In this document: positions 9,700 through 56,445 of the stretch, piece after piece
Layout of the letters: each line of letters begins with the position of its first letter
Position numbering within the stretch: position 1 is the stretch's first letter
Source: Emydura subglobosa
Taxonomy: Eukaryota > Chordata > Testudines > Chelidae
Direction of reading: 5' to 3'
Assembly (NCBI GenBank): GCA_007922225.1
Contig: ML679954.1
Location: 21,969,003-22,033,002 of the forward strand
DNA length: 64,000 nucleotides
Position numbers and translations under genes: made by a program
The notes under the pieces: generated by a model
What the model was told of the DNA's origin: nothing
Databases searched by the model: none
Seen by the model: only the letters and a program-made list of their open reading frames with translations

Positions 9700-11745
9700 A
9701 TTTAAAATGGCTCAAAAAGCTACACCACTTCTCCATCACCTCTGTCTTGATGAACGCAAAGGCACCCAGTGCCGCAAAGAAAACTCTGACATGAAAATCA
9801 AAGAGGCCGACAAAGGATGCACCGTTGTCACCATGAATAGATTTGATAATGAGCAGGAGGCTGCAAAAGAACTTTCAAACACCATTATCTGCAAGCCACT
9901 ACTGTCCCATGCCACTGAATATAAGCAACATAAAGTAAAACATGTACTTCATAAAGTTTTTAAAGAACGAAGAGATAAAATCTACACTGACATACCTCCT
10001 GAGGCCAGACCAGGGTAATTCTATCTGCTACCCAAGATCCAGAAACCTGGGAATCCTGGACGCCCTATCCTCTCAGGCATTGGCACTGTCAATGCAGGTC
10101 TATAGGCTATATTGACTCTCTCTGCACAGGCTCTATGCCACCAGCACTCCTAGCTATCTTCCTTATACCACTGATGTCCCGAGGAAAGTACAATCCACCA
10201 CTGATCTTCCAGAAAATACCATACTAGCCAATATGGATGTGGAAGCTCTGTACAGTAAGCCATCCCAAATAGTGTTCCAGATTATGATATTTGACACCTG
10301 CCAGGTGAACCTAGAGACTTTGTCCTGAGCCACAACAACTTCAAATTTGGAACTTATCTATACTTCCAAGTCAGTGGCACAGCTATGGGTACCCGCATAG
10401 CCCCACATGATGCCACCATTTTTATGGCTTACCTTGAACAACGCATCCTCAAAACTCCTCCCCTAACAACTCTTCTTAACCTATGCTACACTGATGACGT
10501 TGTACTCGTCTGGACACACTGGAAAGAGTAACTTGAAGATTGTCCTGTGGATTTTAGTGATTTCCATCACACTATGAACCTCAGCGTACACCAGTTCAGA
10601 CAAGAAAGCCACTTCATGAAGACAAAGAAAATAAAAACTGGACGTGTACAGTAAAACAACCCTATACCGAAACCCAGATGACAGCAATACATATCTTCAT
10701 GCCTCCGTTTTTCAACCAAAACACAGAACACGATACGTTGCGTAGAACGAAGCCTTAAGATAGAACCGGATTAGGTCTGAACCGTTAGACAGACACAAAC
10801 ACATATAGGATCTGTATGAAAGATTAGTAACAGTACAATACCCACGTGGAGAAATCAAGAAAAATCTTGACAGAGCCAGACAGGTACCCAGAAGTCAGCT
10901 ACTGCATAACAGACCCAACAAAGAAAAGAAGAGAACACCACTGGCAATCGCATACAGTCCCCACGTAAAAACTCTCAAAGACACCATGAAAGATCTGCAA
11001 CCTATCCGAGCAGATTATCCGTCTCTCCCCTGGGCTGTTTCCGGAAGACCCATCCTGGCTTACAGACATCCACCTAACCTGAAGCAATTACTCAGCATCA
11101 ACCATACAGCCTACATAAAATCCTTCCCAGGAACCTATCCCTGCAACAAACCCCATTGCCAGCTCTGCACACACATCATCTCTAATGACATCATCAGTGG
11201 TCCTAACCACATCAATCACACCCTAAGGGGCTCATTCACCTTCTCATCCACTAATGTGATATATGCCATCCTGTGCCAGCAATGTCCCTCTGCCATGTAC
11301 ATTGGCCAAACTGGACTGTTACTACGCAGAAGGATAAATGGACAGAAATCATACATGAGAAATGAAAACAACCATAAACCAGTGGGAGACCATTTCAATT
11401 CCCAAGGGCATTCTGTGTTTGACCTGAAAGTGGCTGTACTTCTTCCACAAAACTATAAAAGCAGAATTCCAAGCTAAAATGCTGAGTTAGAAATGATCTG
11501 CAAAGTTGACACATTCAAACTGGGTTTAAACAGAGCCCTTGAGTGGCTGTCTCAGTATCGTAGGAAATTCCTTTTCTCACCTCCCACTCAACAGTGGTCC
11601 TCATTCCTCAAGTACCACCCTCCCCTTTTCCCTCCTCCTGTCCCCCATTCTTCGCACTGTGCTTTCATTATTACATGATGCATCTCTGTTACCTATTTGG
11701 TATATTACTGCAGCTGAGAAAGAGAGCTGAAGTCTATAGGTGCTC
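9700..11745 (+). mobile_element. Decayed Penelope-like retroelement (RT + GIY-YIG)
   Basis: Plus-strand fragments in changing frames show Penelope hallmarks. YLLPKIQKPGNPGRPILSGI (about 10018-10080), NFKFGTYLYFQVSGTAMGTR (about 10340-10400) and CYTDDVVLVW (about 10483-10512) are reverse-transcriptase motifs. STNVIYAILCQQCPSAMYIG with QTGLLLRRR (about 11247-11335) is the GIY-YIG endonuclease. Several stops and frameshifts (for example after 10018) show that it is inactive. It lies inside the transposon, upstream of the integrase gene on the opposite strand. Confidence 0.85.
10986..11477 (+). pseudogene. GIY-YIG endonuclease remnant of the Penelope-like element
   Basis: This is the longest intact open stretch of the element. 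It contains a Cys-rich region (CNKPHCQLCTHI) and then VIYAILCQQCPSAMYIGQTG with conserved Arg residues and HFNSQGHS, as in Penelope GIY-YIG domains. It ends in a stop soon after the domain. Confidence 0.82.
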
Positions 11746-11764
11746 ATGGATTTTGATAATGTGA

Positions 11765-12110
11765 ATGTTGATTTTAGTACCTGAAAGGGGGTCCCAGGGA
11801 GGATGGAGCTAGGCTGTTCTCACTGGTGGCAGATGACAGAACAAGGAGCAACTGTCTCAAGTTTCAGTGGGGGAGATCTAGATTGGACATGAGGTAAAAG
11901 TTTCTGAATAGGAGGGTGGTGGAGCAATGCAATGGGATACCTAGAGAGGTGGTAGAATGTCCAACTGTACATGTTTCTAACCTTTGGCTTGACAAAACCC
12001 TCGCTTAGATTATGTATATGAGGTCATTCCTGCTTTGATCTGGGTGATGGAGTAGCTGAAGTCATCCGCTCCCTTCTGTCATGCGTACTGGCTTGATTGG
12101 GGTGGCATCT
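11765..12110 (+). mobile_element. CR1 LINE 3' end fragment
   Basis: The text runs from GGGGGTCCCAGGGAGGATGG through GGAGCTAGGCTGTTCTC, GTGGCAGATGACAGAACAAG and CAGTGGGGGAGATCTAG to GCTTGACAAAACCCTCGCTT. This is the characteristic sense sequence of a sauropsid CR1 3' region. It lacks the terminal ATTCTATGATTCTATGAT-like end. Confidence 0.8.
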
Positions 12111-12149
12111 AGTATATTGCGTGACATCAGCATGGCATAATCATAATAA

Positions 12150-13190
12150 ACCATGTGGGATATGCCATGTCAGGTACTGTTTGAAAGGTTATAATATGCT
12201 AAGTAAGATAATACTTATGTTCAATTATAATATGTGAAATGGAAGTTATAGATGGATTTGAGATATCTGTTTTTCAAATTGTGCTGCCTGGGCAACACCC
12301 CAGATAGGATGGCCGCAGAACAATGGCCCCTTAAAGTATTCCCAGGTGCAAGGGGCCCAGAGGGAAAAGCCAGCATGACCAATGAGTCACCAGAACCTGC
12401 TTACGTGACTCTGTACTCCATTGCAGGCAGCACACCTGAAGAGGCATCAGGATTGGCCCATGTGACTCCGGACTCCAGTTTGGGTCTTGTGACTGTTCAC
12501 AGGCCACAGGGCCGGGGAAGGGGGTTTATAAGATCAAAACACAGGATCCATTTTGTCTATGATCCTGTCCAGCTGTAGACATACACCTACCTCTGGATCT
12601 ATTCAGCTTGCAACTGAACCAAAGGACTTAGACCCATCGAGGTACTGGATGTGAACCAGAGTGAACTAAAGAAGCCTGCAAATCCACATTTGTTCCAGAA
12701 ACCTGATGTAAATGTAGTGTTACTCATTTGTATATCCGTGATTTACTTTAACCCTTTAACATTTCTCTCATGATTTATTTCTTTCTTTTTACAATAAACC
12801 TTTAGTTTAGATACTAAAGGATTAGGTGCCAGCGTGGTATTTTAGGTAAGATCCAAACTTATAGTGAACTGGTGCTGTGGCTGACCCCTTGGGGTCAGAG
12901 GGAACCTTTTTAGTAAAGAGCATAGAGTTTAAGTAACTGATCTCTTTACTGGACCTAGTGCTGATTTGGGAGCCAGGAACTGGAATGCAGTAAAGGGGGC
13001 TGTGGGCATTTGTTGACTGGCTTCTTGATATCCAGTGTTGGGAAATCAGAAGCAGTTCGTGGCTGCTTGGGAAGCTGGGCTTCAGTGTCACCCACCAGAG
13101 CTGGGAGAATCTGCTCTCCTTTTGCAGCCTGCCCTGATCTTGGCATTCTCAGGTCTGTACCCCTGGCACGGACGGGTCACACCTTCCAAC
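12150..13190 (+). repeat. LTR-like interspersed repeat, copy 1
   Basis: The segment contains a poly(A) signal region (ACAATAAACCTTTAGTTTAG, about 12791-12810), then ACTAAAGGATT and GGTAAGATCCAAACTTATAG. It ends with a GGCACGGACGGGTCACA stretch. The same blocks recur at 30480-30965 (+) and, inverted, at 33660-34280. Open frames across it are repeat-derived. The LTR nature is inferred from length and layout; no target-site duplication was identified. Confidence 0.6.
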
Positions 13191-13199
13191 TGTATGATT

Positions 13200-14280
13200 C
13201 TATGAGCATGTAGTACACTACCCCTCATTTAAACCTTACATTAGTTAGTAAACTGTGGAGAGTGCAGGTCACCACCACAACATTTATCCTGTCACATCTG
13301 TATAGTAAACCCTCTTCTTACCTGCCATATTGATGTTGAGCTGAGAGCCTGGATCCATGGTCTCAGAAAGCAGCTGGGCAAGATGGTAGTTCTTCTCAGT
13401 TTCTTGTCAAGACTGATTCCTCTTCTCTTGAAGCTTGCCTGCTTGCTTATTTCCATTGCTTCTCTTTTATATTCTTCAATCCAATGTTTTTCAAAATATT
13501 TTGCTAATTTACATGAGTAAACACAGGAATTCCAAGAAACAATATAAGAGGGAGAGAACCATGTGCTTTAATTACTGAAAAGGTGCTAACCACCTAGATT
13601 TGTTCTTTAGCTACAGTGTTCCACCCTTCAAACAAAGGGGTATTGGGGTTGTTGTGATTAAATTGAGCAACACCTGGGATGTTATCCAGCCATTAGCTTT
13701 GTTCACAAGGTATTTTGAGAGGTCTGGAGCCATGGAGGTCTAGCACGCCCTGCATTTAACACATTTCTGTTTATGCATAGATGAGTTACTCCCAGAGGAT
13801 AAGTTCATTAGGGAAAATGGTCCAGACAGAAATGCAATTAATAAAACAGTTATCTTAATGAAATAACAGACATACTTTTAGAATAGAAAGACAGCATGGG
13901 TGTGTTGCAATGAGAAACACTCACATCTTTTCAAAAGGGACTCCAGCCACCATTTCACATATTCTGCAGTATGCACTTATTAATTTGGTAGTTAAATTTT
14001 ATAATTTGGCCCATCTTAGCTGAAATTTCACAGTCTACAGTGAGATATGATCAATTATTTAAATACTTTGATATTCATGATCTACTTTAGGATTATACGG
14101 GGGAGGTGTTATGGAGGGGGGAAAACAGGGGGTGGAGGCAAGAATCCAAGTTAGCAAGGGCAGAGGAAGAGAGGGTGTGGGAGGTGGGGAAACCAAGGCA
14201 TATATGTAACATATCTTCTTTTAACATATTGAACAATCACAAGCTAGCATATCACAAGGTCATCCCTTAGATTGGGATAT
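13200..14280. other. Transposon interior, possible retroviral remnant, no clear gene
   Basis: This is AT-rich sequence with a purine-rich tract at about 14098-14190. It lies on the 3' side of the env-like frames at 14283-14849 if those are real. No intact coding region was found. Confidence 0.35.
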
Positions 14281-14282
14281 AG

Positions 14283-14849
14283 TCATATTAAGTATGATAT
14301 CGGAGGATTCTTTAATTGCTGTATAGAATCCATCCATGGCTGCGTTAACTGTAACTGTTCATGTAGCCATTGTAAAGAATTAGGGTGGTCAAAACTGAGA
14401 TTTTGTAGTGGTACAGCAAACATAGACAAACCATATTTAACTTGAACAGAAACCATAATTACATCATGTAGAAGTGTCTTATTAGATCCCAAATGGATAA
14501 TATCATCAGGAGGGGTGGAGTGGAGCACAGAGCAGGTGGTAGAGGGGATATAACCACAGGTAATCAAGTTACAGCATCTTACATCCAAACATCCCAGGCA
14601 GCTGACTGGGTTTGAACAGTGTTCTTGGCAATACCGTCCGTCCATCCCAGGTTCCTATAGCAAAGGTGAAAGTTCTGTCCATCCCTCTCCTAGGCTTATT
14701 CCTTTCTCAAAAGCATTTTGTATACCGCAGGATAGCTTGTCCTCAGCGCAGATGGAAGGAAATCTGGAACATAGTTCTTGAAAAGGGTTAGAGGTATTCC
14801 AGGTGAGAGTCACAGATTTAGCAGTGGCAATAGACACACACACAATCAA
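14283..14849 (-). pseudogene. Possible endogenous retroviral envelope-like fragment
   Basis: Two adjoining minus-strand frames (14655-14849 and 14283-14645) are separated by a stop. The first begins with a hydrophobic leader-like stretch (IVCVSIATA) and has an NTS sequon. The second is Cys-rich (CQEHC, CLGCLDVRCC) with NKT and NLS sequons. This looks like a secreted or envelope surface protein, but I do not recognise a specific family. It may instead be a captured host-type exon. It is broken and lacks a visible partner gene. Confidence 0.3.
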
Positions 14850-16990
14850 ATAACCATAGCTATGGGGAATGCTATAGCCATAGGGAAAACCCAGGTGGCT
14901 ATAGGGAAGTCAAGCAGCATGTCTGGATGCTGGGCAAATGTAGTTCGCCTGACTAACAGATACAAAAGACTGATATAGGGGTTGCTTAGGTTCATTAACA
15001 TGTTGATCGTATAGTGGATTTAGATTAACAGTTTATACTTGACAGGAAAGACAATCATAATGCACAATGGGGTGCGCCAGATGTTTTCACAGGAAAGACA
15101 AGAGTCACTTGATTATACAATGTGGTTATCAGATACTTGGCTATCACCCAAAGATGGGTGGCTACACAATACATGTTAAAATGCTAATTTGTATGGAGTA
15201 ACTTCCTATGGGGCCAGAAAGACAGGGGGCCATATACTGATACTTATCAGAACAGGAGATGTTGGTTTACAGACATCAGAAGGGCTACAGTTCTCAAAAT
15301 TAGTTTGCATTTAAATGGTGGTCCTGAGACATCCTGTGTGATTTTAGCATCTTTATCTCAGTCTCAGTTTGGGGCATCCTGTCAATGATTGAACATGAGG
15401 GCTTCCATCACAGTTCAGGCTACCCAGTTTGAGGCCAGGCCTTCTATAATCAATTTCAGACCAGGCATTCTATAATCAATTCTATGATTTCTTCTTTGAT
15501 TCCACACAGACATGGCATATCTGAGATGCATTAATATGATTTTGAAATATTTTGGTCAATTCTTATAACATTCTCTCCCCCCCTCTCCCCCCCCTTCAAC
15601 ACAGTGGAGATGGAAAAGAAAACAGGAAGGGAAATAGTGATTTTGCTAGCATGGTCACTTTCCATGCTTCTTTTCCTCACTCTTGCATAAATCAGTGGAG
15701 AGTCACTACGGTATAACAGTGCTTTGTACAAGAAGGGACAAATCTGTCATTCACTGGGAATAGTAGTGAGCATGAAGTGTCTTTCAGGGGCAGCTCCCTG
15801 CATCTCACACCAAGTTAGAAGTAAGCATGGATTAGGGTTAGGGCCACAGGAATGTAAGTAATGTCCCTGGGGGTTACTCATACATATTTATAACATCATA
15901 GAAAGCTGACACATACATATAAACATTATTATGTATTGTAGTAAACCATGACTGTACAAGAGAGACTTTGCATGTTATATGATATTTATTGTAAATCAAG
16001 AATATGGGTTCAGTAAGATTACACATGGTCATTGATACTCCACAGGCAATCACAATACTATACTTCTGGAATATTTGATAATTAAGTTCGTCTCACAGTC
16101 AAAATTATGTGAAAAAGCAGTAATAAAATAAACAGTTGCAAAAGGCAATCCCCATTGCTGGAACAATGGCAAAAGGAGTGTTGACAGCAGGACTGGAAGT
16201 CAGTCATCCAGGAACATGATCCAACGGAAGAATCTTGCGCTACAAAAGTAAGTTAAGAAAGATAGAATGAAAAGTCACAGTAAGAACAAGAGTAAGTACA
16301 ATAATAAAAAGACAGATATCCTTGCAAAAATTGATACCACTTAGACATGCATCCGCACAATGAAGATAAAGGTAAATGCTGACATGGTAACAGTATGAAG
16401 AGTATAGATAAAATATTAGATCCTCAAAGGAGCATACTTCAAATGTGTGGCACTGTTTCATGGAATCAGTCCCCCTATAGCATGTTTCTAGGTATTGGGA
16501 TGCCTGTGCCTTTAAGAGCTGAGCCTCCCTGAGACAGAGACGAGGGTAAGAGCAGAAACAAAACAGCCCCACAGCCCCCTCCCCCTGATCTATTTTTCAA
16601 ACAGGGCAGGTCATAGGTGGCCCATCCCAGGGGGGTCACTGTGACCCCCTCTGCCCCTCATTAGGGTGGGGTTTTGCCTCTACAATAGGCTAACAACACC
16701 GCCCCCCCGGGCTAACCCCGGCTGATTCCTACCCCCCTCCCTGGTTTTGGTCCTCAGACCCTCTCCTACTCCTGCCTGCATCAGCTGCACAGCACAGACC
16801 AGTAAAATTCTGCCCCCTGATTACATCCTGCCCATCCCCGCCTCCAATGTGCCCCCTTTGCCCCTTTTTAGCCACTCTGAACAGCGGGCAACACAGTCTA
16901 ACTCCGAGCAAGGGCAGGGTGAGGGCAGCGGCTTCAGAAAATGTTAGAGAGCATGCTCAGTTCTTCTGCGCATGCTCAGTACACCCCCAG
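14850..16990. other. Right interior and subterminal region of the transposon
   Basis: No domain-bearing open frame was recognised. A pyrimidine tract lies at about 15570-15598. From about 16560 to 16990 the + strand is C-rich and unlike the rest of the element. It ends with two copies of GCATGCTCAGT (16951-16961, 16971-16981), the second within a GCGCATGC palindrome (16968-16975). A long open frame enters SLC25A24 from 16847. The region could hold a promoter firing rightward; this is inference. Confidence 0.4.
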
Positions 16991-17002
16991 GCACACGTTC
17001 TC

Positions 17003-51188
<34,186 letters not shown>

Positions 51189-53300
51189 AAAGAAAGAAAA
51201 AACTGATAAGCCTCTACCCTTCTCAGGTATATTCAAACCAAAATGATTTCTGAAATAACTGATTTATTCTTATTTATAATTGGAGAACAGATCACTGTGC
51301 AAAGAAGCCGTGGTTTTGTTTTTTCCCCAAGTTGGAAGGAACTGCCTTAGTTTGAGAGGGGAGGGGGGACTAGAAACTGCTATCAGTATAGCACTTGAAA
51401 GTATGACTCAATTTTCAAAAATAAAAAAATACAGCATCTTTAAATCAGCTATAGAATAAAAGACTACCAGGAAACCATTTATGGTTTAGCCCTTGGCTTT
51501 AATTTTTTTGTAATTACTGCTCCCCTAAATATGCATTTGACTGGAATGAAACCAAATTTGAGAGAGGCGTGTACTGCATTGGTATTAAAAGACACAGATT
51601 TGGCACACCATCTTATCCTCAAGCAATTCACAACCATCCTTTTGCACTTATCTGTAAAGGTAATATTGCTCTTTTTGTTAAACTATTAAAATAAGTCCTG
51701 GAAAAACATTGCCTTAGAGGCAGACAAGAATTAAACTTTGAGTCCTCATAGCTTTTCCTTCAGGATGACCAAATGTTTGGCTTTATATATTCCTCTTGTT
51801 TTTCCTCTAAAGAAATGAAAGTGCAAGGAGATGCTGTTCAATGGCACCCAAAATACCTCAAGCTGAGTTAAATGCTACATACAGTCACAGTGACCTTCAG
51901 AGCTCGTTTCACTGGGCTTCTTTCCACTTAATTTGTAAATGCTGACAGCAATAGCCAAGACTGTCTTGGTTCTTGATGCAAGTGTTATAGGATCATAATA
52001 GTTAGCAACAGAAAAGAACGACTGGATCACTAAATTCCCTGCAAGTGCAGGTTACAGTTCCAGGATAAAGGAAGTATCTAATATGAACCTGATGCTGTAT
52101 TAGGTCTTGGCTGTGTTAATAGGAGTGTACCAAAGCAAGCAAGTTAGCAAAGAGCACAGAGCTGATTATTGGGAGGCTTTTGGATGATTTTTCTCAATGG
52201 GGTTGGGAATGCTGTTCTCATCCTACCAGAGTCTGAGGTTGCAGTTCAACAACATGCTGCCAGTTGAGTAATACTTGATGGGGAGTTGCTGATGAACACT
52301 GTGAGGCACTCTCCCCCTACCTAATCTGAAGGGCTGAGAGCACTGGTTTAGGGGGACCAGAAAATGAGATGAGGTTGCCTGAGTGCCTAGGCAGGACACC
52401 ACAGTGACACTATTAAAGTGGTCCTCTGTTTTATATTAATGGGGATGGGGGAGAATATAAACGAAGCATTCAGAGAGCCCATTAACTCATTTTTATAAGT
52501 GATTATTTCACAGTTTCTCCCATATCGGAGATGAATATTTTAATGTACAAACACTCCATAAATGGCTTCCCCACTAAGGCATACTTCATTTGCTTGCAGG
52601 CTTGAACACTGGCACAAAATGACTGTTTTTGTAGTGTTAATTTGTACTATTTCTGTGGGTGGGCCGACAGAACAGACAGAATTTGGCCTTTTATGTAAGA
52701 CAAACAAATAGAGGTAACCATTTTTCATTCTTGATTTTATGAATCCTGGGAGTTAATCTGGTAATAATATAAAATGGCAGCTTTTTCTGGCTTTACCTTT
52801 ATTTTAATCTGCCCTCTTATTTTAAGCACTTCTTTTTAAAGCCAGACTAGATCGCTTTGTACAAGGTATTATGGTACTTATGTACAGTGTCTTTATGATC
52901 TGATTGTCCGTGCTCTTTTGTCTTTGCCAGTCTCTTTGTACCCGTATATAATTAATGGGATCCAGTTTTGTTTCTCAGTTATCTCTTTGCCTGTAACTAT
53001 ACAAAGATATATTCTTTATGAAATGCAAAGATGACCTAAGCAGCATCTGTTGTAGAGCAGACTCAGTGCATTTTGTTAATATTGTGTAAGAGCGATTATG
53101 AATGCTCAGTTATGGTGGGGATAGTTGCAAATGCCAAAGAACATGAGACCATTTGATTTTTAACTTCTCACCATGTGCCTATAACAGACTATGTTCAAAT
53201 TGTGTATTCTTAGTCTGTGTACTGAAAAAAAACCTGATGTTCACGTTTATAGATCTGTAGAACTACCAGTTTATAATAAATATTTGTTTCTTAACCTGTC
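51189..53300 (+). other. SLC25A24: SLC25A24 3' UTR
   Basis: About 2.1 kb of non-coding sequence follows the stop, with few recognisable repeats. AATAAA occurs at 51419-51424 and 51455-51460 (possible proximal sites) and at 53275-53280 (TTATAATAAATATTTG), the best distal site. Another AATAAA lies at 54372-54377 and would extend the UTR by a kilobase. Confidence 0.7.
53275..53280 (+). terminator. SLC25A24: Probable distal poly(A) signal of SLC25A24
   Basis: AATAAA is followed within about 25 bases by TTTGTTTCTTAACCTGTCTG, a T/GT-rich downstream element. The usage is inferred. Confidence 0.55.
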
Positions 53301-55104
53301 TGGGATGCATTATGTTTTTCATGGTTTGGAAGACTGATGTCCAAAGATGACAATTCATTTAACTCCTGTATTGTGTTTCTGATTTAATGTCAAGATGAAA
53401 GACAAAACAGCGTTAGCAAGAATTAGTACTGAAATCAGTCTACACTGCCCATTACAATGGTATTTGAACACCTTCTTTAGCATTTGAAGGCTGTATTCTG
53501 GCTACACTACAAAACCAACTGCCAGGGGTTGCAACTAAAATATTAACATTGTTCCATCTTTCAGTGTAGATGGGAACAAGCAAAGTCTCCAAAGTCTTAA
53601 TCCTTAGCACAGTTCAAGGGATGCTGTTAAACCATGATTTGTTACTGTCTACCCTGCAAGACGCAAGAGCATTTTATCTGTGAAGGGACAGGCATGTTTG
53701 TAAGAGTGACTTAACGTGGCTGATGGTTGTTGTATACTTAGTGCTTGTCTTTAAGTTAAAGGTAGTTTAGAAATCAAAGGATCATTATATACAGCCTTTT
53801 CAGAACAACTGGTTTAATTTATGCTGTACACTTAATGGTTTGTTTGCTCAACTAAGCATGGATGGAATGGCCAGCATACAGACTTCCTTTTGATTCTTCA
53901 GTCTTTCACATCATTCTTCTTCTAAAGGTTGAAATTCTAAAAGATGCAGCCTCCCAAAATTTGAATGTCACTCGATACCTAAAGTACTGCACATCATACA
54001 TAACTAAACAAAGATTCTGTACTATTACCCTTTTAACCTATGGGTGAATTAAGGGCTGTGTATGTGTTTCCTGATTGAAGATTCATGTCTACCATTCATA
54101 GAAGGCAAGAATGTGCATGTACAGAACTGGTATTGGAAAGACTTAGCCCTAAATGTTGAAAAGGAAAAAAGGGTTCTAGTGCCACCTGCCTTCTGAGGTG
54201 TTTGGAGGTAATGGCAGAAATGTACAGCACAGTTTCTGTACTGAGATAGTCCAGCTAGCTACTGTGAAATTGGATATTACTTGAGAAGATAGTAGCATGT
54301 AGTGATGCATGTTGGAAGATGTATAAATCATGTTTTTCAAGTCAGTATAAAATGTAGTGTGTGTATTTATAAATAAAACTGGTACTAAAACATTGGGTTT
54401 TTTTAAACCTGCTGCACTTAAGAGTCTGAGTTCTTCAGTCTTCTTACTGGTGTCTAGTCCTGATAAGATATTTTCAGATATACTACAACTACCATAATTA
54501 AGACAACACAGCTGCCTATGATGATTGGTTTTGAGATAGCGGTGATCCACAGTACAAATTTGTGCCATATTTGTTAAGTATCAAACAAACAAACCCATAC
54601 ATTAAGAATATTAAGTTAGACAAAAATGAATGAGGGTAGGGAGGAGAGAAGACTGGGACAACGGGATGGAGGTGACAGGACAGAAGTGGCTGTCCCCTTT
54701 AGAGTACACACCCCTCCAATAGGGAAACATTTGGACCAGTATTTCCCATTAAAACCATCTGGCACTTGCAGAGAAGCAGAACACTGACTGTAAATCAAAA
54801 ACCATTTCTTCATACCTGCTCCCATAACTTTCAATGTACTCCACACCATTGATGATACTCTTTTAATAAAAGCCCTTTGACAATTATATCACCAAAAACA
54901 GAACTGAGTTCAGTCTTGAAATTATCAGTGTTATAGTTGAGTGCCCCTTTCTCCTTCCCACATCTCACATTATCCATATCTTGATCCTAAACTTTTGTTA
55001 AACTCTTCAGCCCCGGAAAATGTGTGTTTTCTCTTCCTTTGTCTATTTATCTTATCATTTGCTAAATATATTACATGTCTGATACTACCTTATTCTGCAG
55101 TTTC
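53301..55104. other. Intergenic sequence downstream of SLC25A24
   Basis: Mostly AT-rich unique sequence. It has AATAAA at 54372-54377, and no coding potential is recognisable. Confidence 0.6.
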
Positions 55105-56203
55105 AAGGCAGTTTGATCCTATTTGGGTGCGGAGACATAGCCACAGGTGGGTTTGTGCCTGCCTAAAAGCTCTTCCCCCAACCAGAGGGGAGGAGCCACT
55201 GAGCCCAGGACTCAACTAAATGCAGGGGCAACAAATGAGAAAACAGGAGCAGGCATGAAGGTCAGAGGGAACCTGAGGGGGAAACCGAGCAGAGAACCCT
55301 GGCCAGTGCTCACTGCTCCTCAAAGGTGTCTAAGGAACCAGCGGACACGGCCAGAGGAACTCTGCCTGGATGTGTGATAGGACAGAGGAATGGAAATAGG
55401 CCCCACAGTCGCAGAGCAGCTCCTCAGCCAACATCCTCTTCTTTGTGTTGTAAATGGCCACCTTGGCCAGTGTGAGGAGGAGGTTGACGAGGAGGTCCTG
55501 TGACTTGGTGGGGCCATAGATGAGGTGCACGTACAGGAACAGGTGTGGGAAGAAGTGCAGCCACAACCTCATGAGGAGGTTCTGGAGGAGCTGGAACAGG
55601 GGTAGCAGCCTGGTGCACTCCAGGTAAGCATGTGCCCGGGTCTCCCTCATGCTGCAAAAAGAGCAGGTGTTGGGACGGGGAGGAGGGGGTGAACCTTGCT
55701 GGTACACGCCCATGCTCACAGCTCCATGAAGGAGCCACTAACTAATATCCCCAGTGGGCCACAGACCCCAGGTGGAATAAAGACTGGCCCACGGGGGTTC
55801 CTCACCTTCGACAGGTGGCAAAAGGTCCCACCTCTTAGTATCAGGGTGGGATACAAGGATGAGGAAAGGGAGAGGATGGTGTATGAGTGTGTAGAGATGG
55901 GCCCGTGGTGTGACTTGGAAACAAACTGGCTGCAGATCTAGCAGCCAATTTGGGGTGTATGGAGGGGGTGGCTCATGGGGCAGGGGTTCAATGAAAAGAG
56001 GTGGAGGGCCGGGGGTCAGGGGCAGGCAGGGAGAACCCTCCCGCAGAATCGGTTTGAGCTAAACCCAAGAGGTGGGTGACAAGGCTGCCCTCACCTCCTG
56101 AAGTATGCGCCAGGGGGCTTGAAGGGTGGAGGGCCCCTCGCGATGACCCAGTACTCAAGGATCCACCCAGTTCGCCCGCAAGGCAGTTTGGTGCAAGGCA
56201 GTT
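55105..56203 (-). mobile_element. 5'-truncated LINE (Tx1/L1-like ORF2 C-terminus)
   Basis: The minus strand (55330-55719) encodes NTCSFCSMRETRAHAYLECT, then RLLPLFQLLQNLLMRLWLHF and NLLLTLAKVAIYNTKKRM. This is the Cys/His motif and C-terminal region of a LINE ORF2 of the Tx1-like type. AAGGCAGTT at 55105-55113 recurs at 56180-56188 and 56195-56203, a likely target-site duplication. The frames are short, so the copy is dead. Confidence 0.78.
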
Positions 56204-56279
56204 AGATTAAGTTAGTGAAATGTATATAACCCAAACAAACAATATCCATAGGGCCACACTGTGGATTTTTCATCCATAG

Positions 56280-56445
56280 ATCTCAAAGGGTAAATATCTC
56301 ATCTTACACATGGAGAAATTGGGACACAGCGAGGTGAAGTGACTTACTCAATCACACAGCAAATCAAGGGCAAGGCCAGGAATAGAATCCTAGATTCTTT
56401 GTCTAGGACCGTACCCACTGGCCCTTGTAGTATTAGCCCTGGGCT
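56280..56445 (+). repeat. MIR-like SINE
   Basis: CATCTTACACATGGAGAAAT, GGGACACAGCGAGGTGAAGT, GACTTACTCAATCACACAGC and AATAGAATCCTAGATTC align in order with the MIR core and 3' part. Confidence 0.75.

Noticed and set aside
12252..12578. 108-codon + strand frame
   Set aside because: It lies within the LTR-like repeat and has no domain. Related repeat copies do not keep it open.
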